DNA from: Streptomyces adustus
GTDB taxonomy: Bacteria > Actinomycetota > Actinomycetes > Streptomycetales > Streptomycetaceae
Direction: 5' to 3'
Length of the DNA: 36,878 nucleotides
Assembly (NCBI RefSeq): GCF_009377175.1
Contig: NZ_VJZD01000077.1
Span: 1-36,878, forward strand
The notes under the pieces were generated by a model that saw only the letters and a program-made list of their open reading frames with translations, did no database searches and was not told the DNA's origin. Below are positions 1 through 7,363 of this stretch, one piece after another. Within the stretch, counting starts at the first letter, position 1. Each line of letters opens with the position of its first letter. Both the position numbers and the translations under genes were made by a program.

Positions 1-74
1 GTGGTGAGGTGAGGCTGAGGTGAGGTCCTGGTGGGCTTGGCGCAGTGCGCGGGCGGGAGCGGTCAGGGCAAGCG

Positions 75-206
75 TCAGGGGCGGCGCGAGGGTTGCGCCG
101 GGTCGCGGTCGGCGAGGGCTGCCATGGCTTGGTCGGTGAGGAATGCCGACCGCTGCGTCCGCATGTCGGCCGTCACCTCAGCCCCACGCGGCTCAGTCGC
201 TGACCG
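75..206 (-). pseudogene. Unassigned C-terminal coding scrap
   Basis: A minus-strand reading frame is open from 206 and stops with TGA at 75-77. It has strong G/C third-position bias and a protein-like sequence (for example MRTQRSAFLTDQAMAAL). A GTG at 176 could start a 33-residue peptide, but no convincing ribosome site precedes it. I do not recognise the family. It is probably the tail of a broken gene or a spurious ORF in high-GC DNA. Confidence 0.2.
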
Positions 207-266
207 TCAGGGCTTTTGACACGTTGTAGGTTATATGTCGGTGCTACTTCCCGTAGCCGTGCGCTT

Positions 267-728
267 TCAAGGGCGGCTTAGAGCAGCCACGAGACTGGTG
301 GCCAACCGCTCGAAGGTCTCCCGGTCTGCCTTGGTGAACACGCTCAGGGCTTCGCTGATGATGCATTCGACAGTTGCGTTCGCCTGCTTGACAACCTCCC
401 GACCCGCTTCTGTCAAGTGGTTCTCAATGATCCGGCCGCGCCCGGTGGTGCGCACCACTAGTCCCAGCGATTCCAGTCGGTGCAGCAGAGATCCCAGAGT
501 CTGTGGTGCATGGAACGAAGCCCTGGCTAGTTCTGACGCTGAGGCTCCCGGCATGCGGGACAACTCGCGCAACACCGACCATAGGCCGAGGTTGAGATCG
601 ATTGGCCGTAGGGCCTCATCGGTCCGCATCGTGAACAGGTGCAGGGCTCGCTTCAGGGTGAGGCCGAACTCCACCGGCTGGGGAAGCTCTTTGTCCAGGC
701 CCCTGTGATCATTGTCCATATTTGACAC
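267..728 (-). CDS. MarR-family transcriptional regulator
   Basis: A 153-residue protein with the winged-helix layout of MarR regulators. An N-terminal helix precedes an HTH around residues 60-85 (ASELARASFHAPQTLGSLLHRLESLGLV). The beta-wing follows with the basic turn RTTGRGR, and a C-terminal dimerisation helix ends the protein. The length is usual for MarR proteins, which bind palindromic operators as dimers and are often relieved by small phenolic or oxidant ligands. The start is either GTG at 728 or ATG at 719; neither has a strong SD. An 8-bp inverted repeat at 747-766 lies just upstream and suggests autoregulation. No divergently oriented partner such as an efflux pump sits next to it, so the target is unknown. 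Confidence 0.85.
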   Translation of the reverse strand: MSNMDNDHRGLDKELPQPVEFGLTLKRALHLFTMRTDEALRPIDLNLGLWSVLRELSRMPGASASELARASFHAPQTLGSLLHRLESLGLVVRTTGRGRIIENHLTEAGREVVKQANATVECIISEALSVFTKADRETFERLATSLVAALSRP

Positions 729-746
729 TGTAGCAGCCGGCTTCTA

Positions 747-766
747 TATTGAAGGCGACTTCAATA
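747..766. promoter_or_regulatory. Palindromic operator candidate for the MarR regulator
   Basis: TATTGAAG, four spacer bases (GCGA), then CTTCAATA: a perfect 8-bp inverted repeat 19 bp upstream of the GTG start of the MarR gene. The size and the TTGAAG/CTTCAA half-sites fit the AT-rich palindromes MarR dimers often bind. Its position would let it block transcription of marR. That it is an operator is inferred from position and symmetry. Confidence 0.5.
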
Positions 767-1093
767 CCACGCCTTGCGGCGCAGCAGAGGGAAGCCGCGA
801 CGATCAAGATCGCCCCGATCGAGCAGTGATCACCCCCAATCGCACCCGAGTCGTGATCCAAAACCAGCCCCATCGGCATCGCCCTGACGGTCGACCACCG
901 CCCACATGTGACGCACTATGGCCGATTTGCCGCTATGGGGGAGGCGCGCACGCCGCCATCGGTTTCCCGGGATGGCGAAGATTCGCAACGACCTGACAAG
1001 ACCAAGAGACCCGAGACTCACTTTTCCAATTTCGGCATCTCGGCGTGCATATTCTCGAAACGAGAACTTCAAGAACTTGGAGAGGTGTTCTCG
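767..1093. other. Intergenic region between marR and luxR-type gene
   Basis: Apart from the palindrome just upstream, I see no convincing gene here. It holds the divergent 5' regions of the MarR gene (minus) and the LuxR-type gene (plus). A GGAGAG SD-like run at about 1079-1084 belongs to the latter. The frame is also open upstream of 1094, to 908, but that extension has no SD and little coding character. Confidence 0.4.
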
Positions 1094-1747
1094 ATGAGCG
1101 GTTCCAGCCTGCCGCGCCAAACACAAGTGATCGTACTGACAGAAGACCCACTGACCGAGGAAGGGGTCACTGCCTACCTGACAGCTCATGCCTATGTGGA
1201 TGTGCTTACGCCAGACACGGTCGAACGTCCAGATATCCTGCTCATCATCGCCACAGAGATTACGGACAAGATTTTCACCAGGGCAGAACAGTACGCACAG
1301 GAGTCCGCTGGCCAGCCTCCCCGGCTGGTACTCATCGCAAACAGTCCCACTCCAAGTCAACTCGCCCGAGCCGTGGAGCTCGGCCTTACCGCTTTCGTGC
1401 CCCGGAGACGGGTAACACTCACAGACATCGACAGGGCGCTTAGTGCTGTAGCCCGCGGTGGAGCCTCGCTGCCGCAGCCCCTGGTGAGGTGTCTGCTCGA
1501 ACAAATCCGGGATCAGCGGTGGAAAGACCAGGACTCGCATGAAGGCGACACACCCGCCGCCCTTACGGCTCGGGAGATCGCAGTGCTGCGACAGCTTGCG
1601 GCCGGGTTCAATACTTCAGAAATTGCGGCAGCCTTGCACTATTCAGAGCGGACCGTCAAGAACATCATTCATCAAGTGATAACAAGATGCGATCTGCGTA
1701 ACAGGGTGCATGCCGTGGCCTTCGCCCTCCAACGGGGTCTTCTCTAA
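1094..1747 (+). CDS. LuxR-type regulator with degenerate receiver domain
   Basis: A 217-residue protein. Residues 1-140 resemble a response-regulator receiver fold, with alternating beta strands and helices (VIVLTEDPL, DILLIIATEIT, PRLVLIANS, GLTAFVPRR). Residues about 157-217 form a LuxR/GerE HTH (LTAREIAVLRQLAAG, then SERTVKNIIHQVI). The start at 1094 was chosen because GGAGAG lies about 9 nt upstream and the protein then begins just before the first beta strand. The strand that normally ends in the phosphoacceptor Asp reads DILLIIATEIT, with no Asp at that place, so two-component phosphorylation is unlikely. No sensor kinase is adjacent. It is probably an orphan or atypical response regulator; its target is unknown. 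Confidence 0.8.
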   Translation: MSGSSLPRQTQVIVLTEDPLTEEGVTAYLTAHAYVDVLTPDTVERPDILLIIATEITDKIFTRAEQYAQESAGQPPRLVLIANSPTPSQLARAVELGLTAFVPRRRVTLTDIDRALSAVARGGASLPQPLVRCLLEQIRDQRWKDQDSHEGDTPAALTAREIAVLRQLAAGFNTSEIAAALHYSERTVKNIIHQVITRCDLRNRVHAVAFALQRGLL

Positions 1748-1904
1748 GCAGAGGAGACCGCCGACAACCGGCTCCTTTTCGCCAATACGCCATCGTCCAC
1801 CAAGCCATCGTCGACGCCCTGGCGGACGTCGGCCTCAATGCTGAGCTAAGCTTGGCATTTATACAGCTTTGCTGCCTGTGGTGGCTGTCGCGAGGTTAGG
1901 TTTG

Positions 1905-2321
1905 TTCTGTTTCCCGACGGGGTGCTCGCGTGCATCCTGCTTCGCGACCAACACCAAAGGCGGCCAGCTCGCCGACCTCGAGCTGCGTCACCGCAGACGG
2001 GCCCGCTGCGAGGACCGCATCCGAGGCGCCCGCGCCACCGGCCTGCGCAACCTCCCCCTGCACGACACCGCGCAGAACCGGGTCTGGCTGGAGATCGTCT
2101 CCCTCGCGCTCGACGTCCTCGCCTGGATGCCGATGCTCGCCCTGACCGGCGAGGCCCGCCGCTGGGAGGTCAAGAAGCTCCGGCTGCGGCTGTTCTCCGC
2201 CGCAGCGCAGCTCATCACCACCGGCCGTCGCCGCTGGATCCGCCTGCCCGCCCGATGGCCCTGGAGCAACGTCATCACCCACGCGATCGGCAGGCTCCAC
2301 TCCCTGCCAAACCCTGGCTGA
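1905..2321 (+). pseudogene. IS1380-family transposase, C-terminal remnant
   Basis: The frame from about 1920 reads SCFATNTKGGQLADLELRHR, then RNLPLHDTAQNRVWLEI, then a Trp-rich C-terminus ending in RLHSLPNPG. This is characteristic of the last ~130 residues of actinomycete IS1380-family transposases. The N-terminal two thirds, including most of the DDE core, are missing. The ATG at 1869 and the first ~17 codons do not look like transposase, so the junction with flanking DNA lies near 1910. It cannot be active. Confidence 0.75.
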
Positions 2322-2541
2322 CCAGCCACATCGACCGTCCCGACGACCCACCCGGCGCCCATCCGACGCGAGAGCCGGGCTCTCGCCCTGCCCCAGCCCC
2401 GAAAAGACCGCACCACACAAACGCAGAGTCCCCGTCAGCAAACCGACGAGGACTCATGAACGATCGAGGCTAAACCTGGAATACGGATCAACTGCATTCT
2501 CGGGCAGCGCTTCTGTATGAACGGCTTTTCCTTAGTTCCCG

Positions 2542-2607
2542 ACTTGACTCCGAAGATGGTCAGCCGTAACGATCTGACCAGGCGTAGCTGTTGTGAAGGA
2601 GTCAAGT
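2542..2607 (+). promoter_or_regulatory. SD-sequestering leader of small secreted protein 1
   Basis: ACTTGACTCC at 2542-2551 is perfectly complementary to GGAGTCAAGT at 2598-2607, which contains the core of the SD (AAGGAG, 2596-2601) of the gene starting at 2613. Enclosed between them is a second perfect 7-bp hairpin: TGGTCAG 2557-2563 with CTGACCA 2574-2580 and a 10-nt loop. If both form in the mRNA, the SD is buried in a 10-bp stem. That is the layout expected of an RNA thermometer, a ligand-responsive leader or a site of translational repression. The pairing is read directly; regulation is inferred. Confidence 0.5.
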
Positions 2608-2612
2608 ATTCT

Positions 2613-3005
2613 ATGACGTTGCGGCGGAAATTTATGCTGAGTGCAGCAGCCTCTGTGCTCGCCATTGTTGGCATGTTGACCGGAGCTGGCAGTGCTTCGG
2701 CCAACGGTCCCACGAACGGCCAGCAGGTCAGTGTATGCGCGGCAAGGACCTATTATTACAGATCCGCAGTTCTCATCGGTCATAACCAGAACGACGAGTA
2801 TCTCATCCAGCCGTTCAAGTTGTACCAGGCCAACGGAAATCCGGAGGAGTGGTGCATGAATGCTTACGACGTCGAGTCGTGGTGGTGGAAGGGCGATATG
2901 CAAGTCAACTGGTATGACGATGCGGGCAACTATAAAGCCAGTGACTATTTTTATGTCTCGCCGAGCAGTGATAGCTGGTATCCGTACATCTTCCATCGGT
3001 ACTAG
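2613..3005 (+). CDS. Small secreted two-Cys protein 1
   Basis: A 130-residue protein with a Sec signal peptide: RRK at 4-6, a hydrophobic core at 8-25 and an ASA cleavage site near residue 30. That leaves a mature domain of about 100 residues with two cysteines (42 and 81) that could form a disulfide. Marked features are AVLIGHNQNDEY at 52-63, a WWW run at 90-92 and QVNWYDDAGNY at 97-107. It is clearly homologous to the protein at 32065-32445. I do not recognise a named family. The ATG at 2613 was chosen for its AAGGAG and for the signal peptide; the frame is also open upstream. Codon use (TAT, TAC, CAT, AAT) is less GC-rich than in neighbouring genes, hinting at acquisition. A beta-rich extracellular domain is likely; binder, inhibitor or toxin roles are all possible. 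Confidence 0.8.
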   Translation: MTLRRKFMLSAAASVLAIVGMLTGAGSASANGPTNGQQVSVCAARTYYYRSAVLIGHNQNDEYLIQPFKLYQANGNPEEWCMNAYDVESWWWKGDMQVNWYDDAGNYKASDYFYVSPSSDSWYPYIFHRY

Positions 3006-3070
3006 GATTTAATGCCGGTAACATGGATTGACTCAGTCGGGGATCTTGCATGCTCGGGCTCAGCTGTCTA

Positions 3071-3908
3071 GAGGTTGTCCCGTAACCGGTGAGGCGGTTG
3101 GTGCGTTGGCTGGGCATGGGTGGGGTGATCTCAGCAGGTGATCCGAAGTGGATCGAGCCGTTCTCGGGTCTGAGCGAGGTGCAGTTCGGCAGGTTGGTCG
3201 CGTTGGTGCGGCGCCGTGGTGGCGACGTGCAGCGTGGCTGGCCCTGGCGGCTGTCGCTGGAGGACCGGGTGCTGCTGGTGGCGACGTATTGGCGTACGAA
3301 CCTCACGTTGCGGCAGGTGGCGCCGTTGTTCGGGGTGTCGAAGTCCGCGGCCGACAGAATCCTGGACCACCTCGCACCTCTGCTGGCGATCTCGCCGGCG
3401 CGTCGGCCGCGCAAGGACACCGTGTACATCGTCGACGGCACCCTGGTACCTACGCGCGACCGTGCTGTCGCCGCTTCCAGCAAGAACTACCGGTACTCGA
3501 CGAACCTGCAGGTTGTCATCGACGCGAACAGCCGCCTGGTGGTGGCGGTAGGCCTGCCGCTGCCGGGCAGCCGCAACGACTGCCGGGCGTTCACCGAATC
3601 CGGCGTCGACCGGGCCTGTCGGGGTGCACCGACCATCGCCGACGGCGGCTACCAGGGCACCGGCCTGCTCATCCCGCACCGCAGACGGCGAGGTCAGACG
3701 CACCTGAGCCCACAGCAGGAGGCGGAGAATGCCGTCCACCGCCGGGCGCGAGCCCGGGTGGAGCACGCCCTGTCCCGACTGAAGAACTGGAAAATCCTGC
3801 GGGACTGCCGACTGAAGGGCAACGGCGTTCATCAGGCCATGCTCGGCATCGCCAGGCTCCACAACATGGCCCTCACCGGATAACCGACATCTCATACGGG
3901 ACAACCTC
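3071..3908 (+). mobile_element. IS5-type insertion sequence, apparently complete
   Basis: The ends GAGGTTGTCCCGTA (3071-3084) and TACGGGACAACCTC (3895-3908) are perfect 14-bp inverted repeats. Both are flanked by TA (3069-3070 and 3909-3910), consistent with the 2-bp TA target duplication made by the IS427-type branch of the IS5 family. One transposase gene fills the 838-bp element. The symmetry even extends to CTA/TAG because of the target bases. Confidence 0.85.
3089..3883 (+). CDS. IS5-family transposase
   Basis: A 264-residue DDE transposase that looks intact. An N-terminal HTH region (LTLRQVAPLFGVSKSAADRIL, about residues 73-93) recognises the ends. The catalytic core shows the first Asp in IVDGTLVP, the second in IADGGYQG, and the Glu in ARVEHALSRLKNW. 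The start is GTG at 3089 or ATG at 3116 (MGGVISAGDP); only 18 bp separate the former from the left terminal repeat. There is no frameshift or stop, unlike almost every other IS gene in this window. Confidence 0.85.
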   Translation: MRRLVRWLGMGGVISAGDPKWIEPFSGLSEVQFGRLVALVRRRGGDVQRGWPWRLSLEDRVLLVATYWRTNLTLRQVAPLFGVSKSAADRILDHLAPLLAISPARRPRKDTVYIVDGTLVPTRDRAVAASSKNYRYSTNLQVVIDANSRLVVAVGLPLPGSRNDCRAFTESGVDRACRGAPTIADGGYQGTGLLIPHRRRRGQTHLSPQQEAENAVHRRARARVEHALSRLKNWKILRDCRLKGNGVHQAMLGIARLHNMALTG

Positions 3909-4096
3909 TAGGGTTCTTCAGTACTCTGACCGGGGATCGCGTTCTGGTCCAGGAAGAATTGGAAGGCGGTCGGCAGGTTCGATGAAGAGGGCTCTTCGGT
4001 TTCTGACTGACCGCTGAGTCGTTCGATTTTGACGACGATGGCTGTTCTGTCGTCAGAAACATGCACGCAGGGTGTGATAGAAACCGGTCGGGTTGG

Positions 4097-4130
4097 TTGC
4101 GGGAGAAGTGGTGCGTTACTTCTCCCGCAA
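4097..4130. terminator. Perfect 13-bp hairpin
   Basis: TTGCGGGAGAAGT (4097-4109) pairs without mismatch with ACTTCTCCCGCAA (4118-4130) across an 8-nt loop. There is no long T run on either side, so a classic intrinsic terminator is not certain. No intact gene ends right beside it. It may be the terminator left by a lost gene. Confidence 0.45.
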
Positions 4131-4189
4131 CTGGGCGTGCCTGTGGTTATCAGGTTTGGAGCCACTGGCTGATGTTCGGCATTTGGTTT

Positions 4190-4437
4190 TCATTGGTTTT
4201 CGTCGCGAGTTTTTCAGTTGGGCGAGTTGCTGGTTGAACTGGAGCGTGCTGTGAGTGTGAGGGACATGCTGAAGGTTTCGTGCCGGATCCGCTGAAGGAA
4301 CGTACTGCTTCTGCTGGTGAGTTATGGGTGGCCAGCGCGGACCAGGAGCTGGGCGACGCGTGGGTGGAGCAGGTCATCGGCCTCGGTTCCAAGTGGGGCA
4401 GTACGAGTACGTGACCAACGTCGGTTTCGCGGCCTGA
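4190..4437 (+). pseudogene. Possible degenerate coding region of unknown family
   Basis: Consecutive protein-like segments sit in three phases. RVFQLGELLVELERAVSVR runs near 4203-4260. Then FVPDPLKERTASAGELWVAS and DQELGDAWVEQVIGLGSKWG run near 4275-4395, and GQYEYVTNVGFAA reaches a TGA at 4435-4437. The joins imply two frameshifts. I do not recognise the family. The rest of 3912-4703 shows no supportable gene and is somewhat lower in GC on its left side. Confidence 0.3.
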
Positions 4438-4703
4438 ACGATTCCGCAGCCGGTTCCGGTCAGGGCTCGGGCGTCTCTTCGAGGCTGGCAATACGCTGTC
4501 ACTCGTCGCATGAAACCCGGTGTCCACTCCCGGGGATCTGCCTCATGGTGGACACCGCCCCACCACCAGGCCGAACAACCCCACCCACCATCACGCCAGG
4601 GCCCGTGACCAGCCGAAATCAAGGTGCCGGAGGCTCAGTAGGGGCGACCTGACGGCCATGCTGGGCGGCATGCCGAATCCTGCGGGCCGGAAGCGGTGCT
4701 CCC

Positions 4704-5951
4704 TCACCCCTGCAGCCGCACCGGCAACTTCTGCACGCCGTTCCCTACGAACGAGGGATGGCGCGGCAGTTCCGGCTCCGGGATCGCGAGGTCCAGGGCC
4801 GGGAATCGGGTGAAGAGCTGTTCCAGGGCCGTGGTGCTCTCCAGACGCGCCAGGGGTGCGCCCATGCAGTAGTGCGCGCCGTGTCCCAGGGAGAGATGGC
4901 GGGACTTGCCGGTGCGGGTGATGTCGAAGTGTTCCGCGTCCGGGCCGTAGGCCCGCGTGTCGCGGCCGGCCGCCGAGTACCCCGCGAGGACCGGGGTGCC
5001 TTGGGGGATCACGGTGCCGTCCAGGCGCAGATCGCGGGTCGGGTAGCGGAACGGGAAGTAGCTGACCGGACTGTCCCAGCGCAGGGTCTCTTCCACCACG
5101 TCCGCCCAGCTCGCCCCGCCGGAGAGGACCAGTTCGAGCTGGTCCCGATGGGCACACAGCGCGCGTACGGCGTTCGTGATCAGGTTCAGCGTCGTCTCGT
5201 GCCCCGCGATGACGGTCAGCATCAGCGTACCGATCAGCTCATGCGGACTGAAGCGGTCGCCGCTCTCCTCACGGGCAGCGATCATCGCGCTGGTGAGGTC
5301 GTCCCCCGGATTGGCCGTCCGAGCAGCCGCGACCGCGCTCAGCACCTTCGCCATCTCCTGGTTGGCCGCCATCGCCTCGGCCGGACTGATGTTCGTGGCC
5401 ACGATCTGGTTGGAAAGGTGGTGCAGCCGGTCGTGGTGGGACTCGTCCACGCCCAGCAGTTCGCAGATGACGCCCATCGGCAGCGGCAGCGCGAAGTGGG
5501 TGCGCAGATCGACGACGCCGTCCTCGGTGGCGGCCGCCTCCAGGCCGTCCAGCAGACGAGACGTCAGCTCCACTACGTACGGCCGCAGTTCCTCGACCCG
5601 GCGGGCCGTGAACGCCTTGCTCGTCAGCGACCGCAGCCGCCGGTGGTCGGCGCCGTCCGCGGTCGTCATCCCCTGCACCGTGGCGAACGTCTTCAGCGGC
5701 CAGCCATCGGCTATCTCCCCGGCTTGGAGCGCCGTGAAGTGCCCTGGGTGTTTGGCGACGTCGGGGTGTACGAGGAACTCCTTCAGCGCGTCGTGGCCCA
5801 GCACCACCACTCCCTGCACCTCGCCGGGGAGGACCACCGGGGTGACCGTCCCCCGGGCCAGCAGGCGGGCGTTGGCCGCGTGCGGGCAACCTCCCCCCGG
5901 GTCCAGGCGATGCGGACGGTCGCCCGCGGAGTTCACCGGTGACGCGTTCAA
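4704..5951 (-). CDS. Cytochrome P450, CYP154-like, canonical motifs
   Basis: A soluble bacterial P450 of about 415 residues. The I-helix motif AGHETT (about 249-254) gives the oxygen-activation Thr. The K-helix ExxR is ETLR (288-291). The heme loop SLGHGAHYCMGAPLARLE carries the thiolate Cys362. The GHGxHxCxGAPLARLE pattern and the conservon setting suggest the CYP154 family; S. coelicolor CYP154 and CYP157 genes occur in pairs beside conservons. The frame is open far upstream, but that part overlaps the previous P450 and is not coding. The likely start is TTG at 5951 with GGAG 5 nt upstream; GTG at 5936 is the alternative. It is the last gene of the operon, 62 bp after the CYP157-like gene. 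The substrate is unknown. Confidence 0.88.
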   Translation of the reverse strand: MNASPVNSAGDRPHRLDPGGGCPHAANARLLARGTVTPVVLPGEVQGVVVLGHDALKEFLVHPDVAKHPGHFTALQAGEIADGWPLKTFATVQGMTTADGADHRRLRSLTSKAFTARRVEELRPYVVELTSRLLDGLEAAATEDGVVDLRTHFALPLPMGVICELLGVDESHHDRLHHLSNQIVATNISPAEAMAANQEMAKVLSAVAAARTANPGDDLTSAMIAAREESGDRFSPHELIGTLMLTVIAGHETTLNLITNAVRALCAHRDQLELVLSGGASWADVVEETLRWDSPVSYFPFRYPTRDLRLDGTVIPQGTPVLAGYSAAGRDTRAYGPDAEHFDITRTGKSRHLSLGHGAHYCMGAPLARLESTTALEQLFTRFPALDLAIPEPELPRHPSFVGNGVQKLPVRLQG

Positions 5952-6013
5952 CAGGACTCCAGGTCTGCGGAGGGGAGGAGAGACAAGCCGAGGAAGAGCG
6001 GACTCCGAACGGG

Positions 6014-7363
6014 TCAGTTCGGCCGGGCCTGTGGCTGAACCGCGTTCCGGTGCAGCCACGCGGGGGCGGGTGCCTCGTCCACCTGAGGGGGCACCAGGCC
6101 CTGCGACCACTGCGGCGAGGTGAAGCGCACGGGCAGCGTGCCCAGTCCCTTGCTCCAGGGCGACTTGATCCACTCCAACTCGCTCTCTGAGACTGCCAGT
6201 TCCAGGTCGGGCAGGCGGTGGCGGATCGTGTCGACCGCGGTCCGGGTGATCAGCCGGGCCGGGTCCTGGGCGGGACAGGTGTGCGGGCCCGCGCCGAACG
6301 CCACATGGGAGCGGTTGCCGACCACCGGGGTGCCGTCGGCCGGCAGGACCTCCGGATCCGCGTTGGCCGCGGCCAGCCCCAGGATCAGCATGTCGCCCGC
6401 CCGAATGTCCTGGCCGCCGAACCTCATGTCGCGGGTGGCGTAGCGGGCCGGGAAGTTCTGGGTGGGCGGGAAGCGCCACAGGACCAGGTCGAGCGCGTCG
6501 TCCACGCTGAGGTGGCCGCCGCTCAGCGAGGAGCGCAGCGCAGGGTCGCAGAGCAGGATGCGCAGCGCCGTGGCGATCCAGTTCACCGTGGTCTGGTTGC
6601 CTGCGACGAACATCACCACCAGGTTGTGCAGCACCTCCTCATCGGTGAGCCGCGCCGGGTGGTACAGCAGCGCCGAGACGATGTCGTCGCCCTTCACCCG
6701 GCGCTTCTCCACGATCAGCCCCTGCAGAATGGCGCCCATCCTGCGGCTGGCGTCCACCGCCCCGCTGGTGGCGGACACGAGGCCCGCCACCGCCTCCACC
6801 AGTTCCCGGCTGGTCCGGTCGTCCAGCCCGAGCAGCTCGGCGATCACCCGCATCGGCAGCGTACGCGCGTACGCGGCGACGAGATCGGCCTCGCCGTTCG
6901 CCGCGAATCCGGCGATCAGCGCCTCGGCGGTGGCCCGGACGATGCGGCGCAGCTCGTGTCCGTTGATCCCGGCCAGCGCGTCGGAGACGGCGTTGCGCAT
7001 CCTGCGGTGTTGCTGCCCGTCCGCGAAGAGAAGCGCGGGGCGCCAGCCGACTATCGGCAGGATTGGCGAGTTGGCCGGCACCCGGCCTTCGCGCAGCTGG
7101 CTCCACTGGCGCGGGTCGTGTGAGAAGTTTTGTTCCTCGCGGGTGAGCTGGAGCAGTTCGCGGTGGCCCAGGACCAGCCAGGCGTCGATGCTGGGAGCGA
7201 CGGACACCGGTGCCACCGGGCCGTGTGTGGTGCGCAGTTCCTCGTACAGCGCGGGCATCGTGTTGCCGTCGAGACCGGGCCCGTACAGGGCGGTCGCCGT
7301 GCCGGGGGCACCGGTCACAGGGCAGCTGACGGCCGGCCCGGCCGTGGGATGCGGCGTGCTCAT
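6014..7363 (-). CDS. Cytochrome P450, CYP157-like, lacking ExxR
   Basis: A 449-residue P450 whose ATG overlaps the stop of cvnD (ATGA). The I-helix reads AGNQTT (about 254-259) and the heme loop FGAGPHTCPAQDPARL has the thiolate Cys363, followed by PAQ instead of the usual xG. The K-helix reads ALDLVLWRFPP: the ExxR motif found in almost all P450s is replaced by DLVLW (292-296), with Trp where Arg should be. CYP157 enzymes are known for an EQSLW-type replacement at this place, so this is a CYP157-like protein with a further change of the Glu to Asp. It lies directly before a canonical CYP154-like gene, the usual partner. It may be catalytically unusual or serve as a binding partner; the substrate is unknown. 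Confidence 0.88.
   Translation of the reverse strand: MSTPHPTAGPAVSCPVTGAPGTATALYGPGLDGNTMPALYEELRTTHGPVAPVSVAPSIDAWLVLGHRELLQLTREEQNFSHDPRQWSQLREGRVPANSPILPIVGWRPALLFADGQQHRRMRNAVSDALAGINGHELRRIVRATAEALIAGFAANGEADLVAAYARTLPMRVIAELLGLDDRTSRELVEAVAGLVSATSGAVDASRRMGAILQGLIVEKRRVKGDDIVSALLYHPARLTDEEVLHNLVVMFVAGNQTTVNWIATALRILLCDPALRSSLSGGHLSVDDALDLVLWRFPPTQNFPARYATRDMRFGGQDIRAGDMLILGLAAANADPEVLPADGTPVVGNRSHVAFGAGPHTCPAQDPARLITRTAVDTIRHRLPDLELAVSESELEWIKSPWSKGLGTLPVRFTSPQWSQGLVPPQVDEAPAPAWLHRNAVQPQARPN

Noticed and set aside
2613..3005. Small secreted proteins as RiPP precursor peptides
   Set aside because: They have Sec signal peptides and 90-100-residue mature domains, and I see no modifying enzymes nearby.
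3068..3911. A 17-bp terminal repeat for the IS5 element
   Set aside because: The outer CTA/TAG bases are better explained by the TA target duplication plus a chance C and G.
5952..6479. Upstream extension of the CYP154-like gene
   Set aside because: It overlaps the end of the CYP157-like gene and lacks P450 character; P450 sequence starts around 5951.
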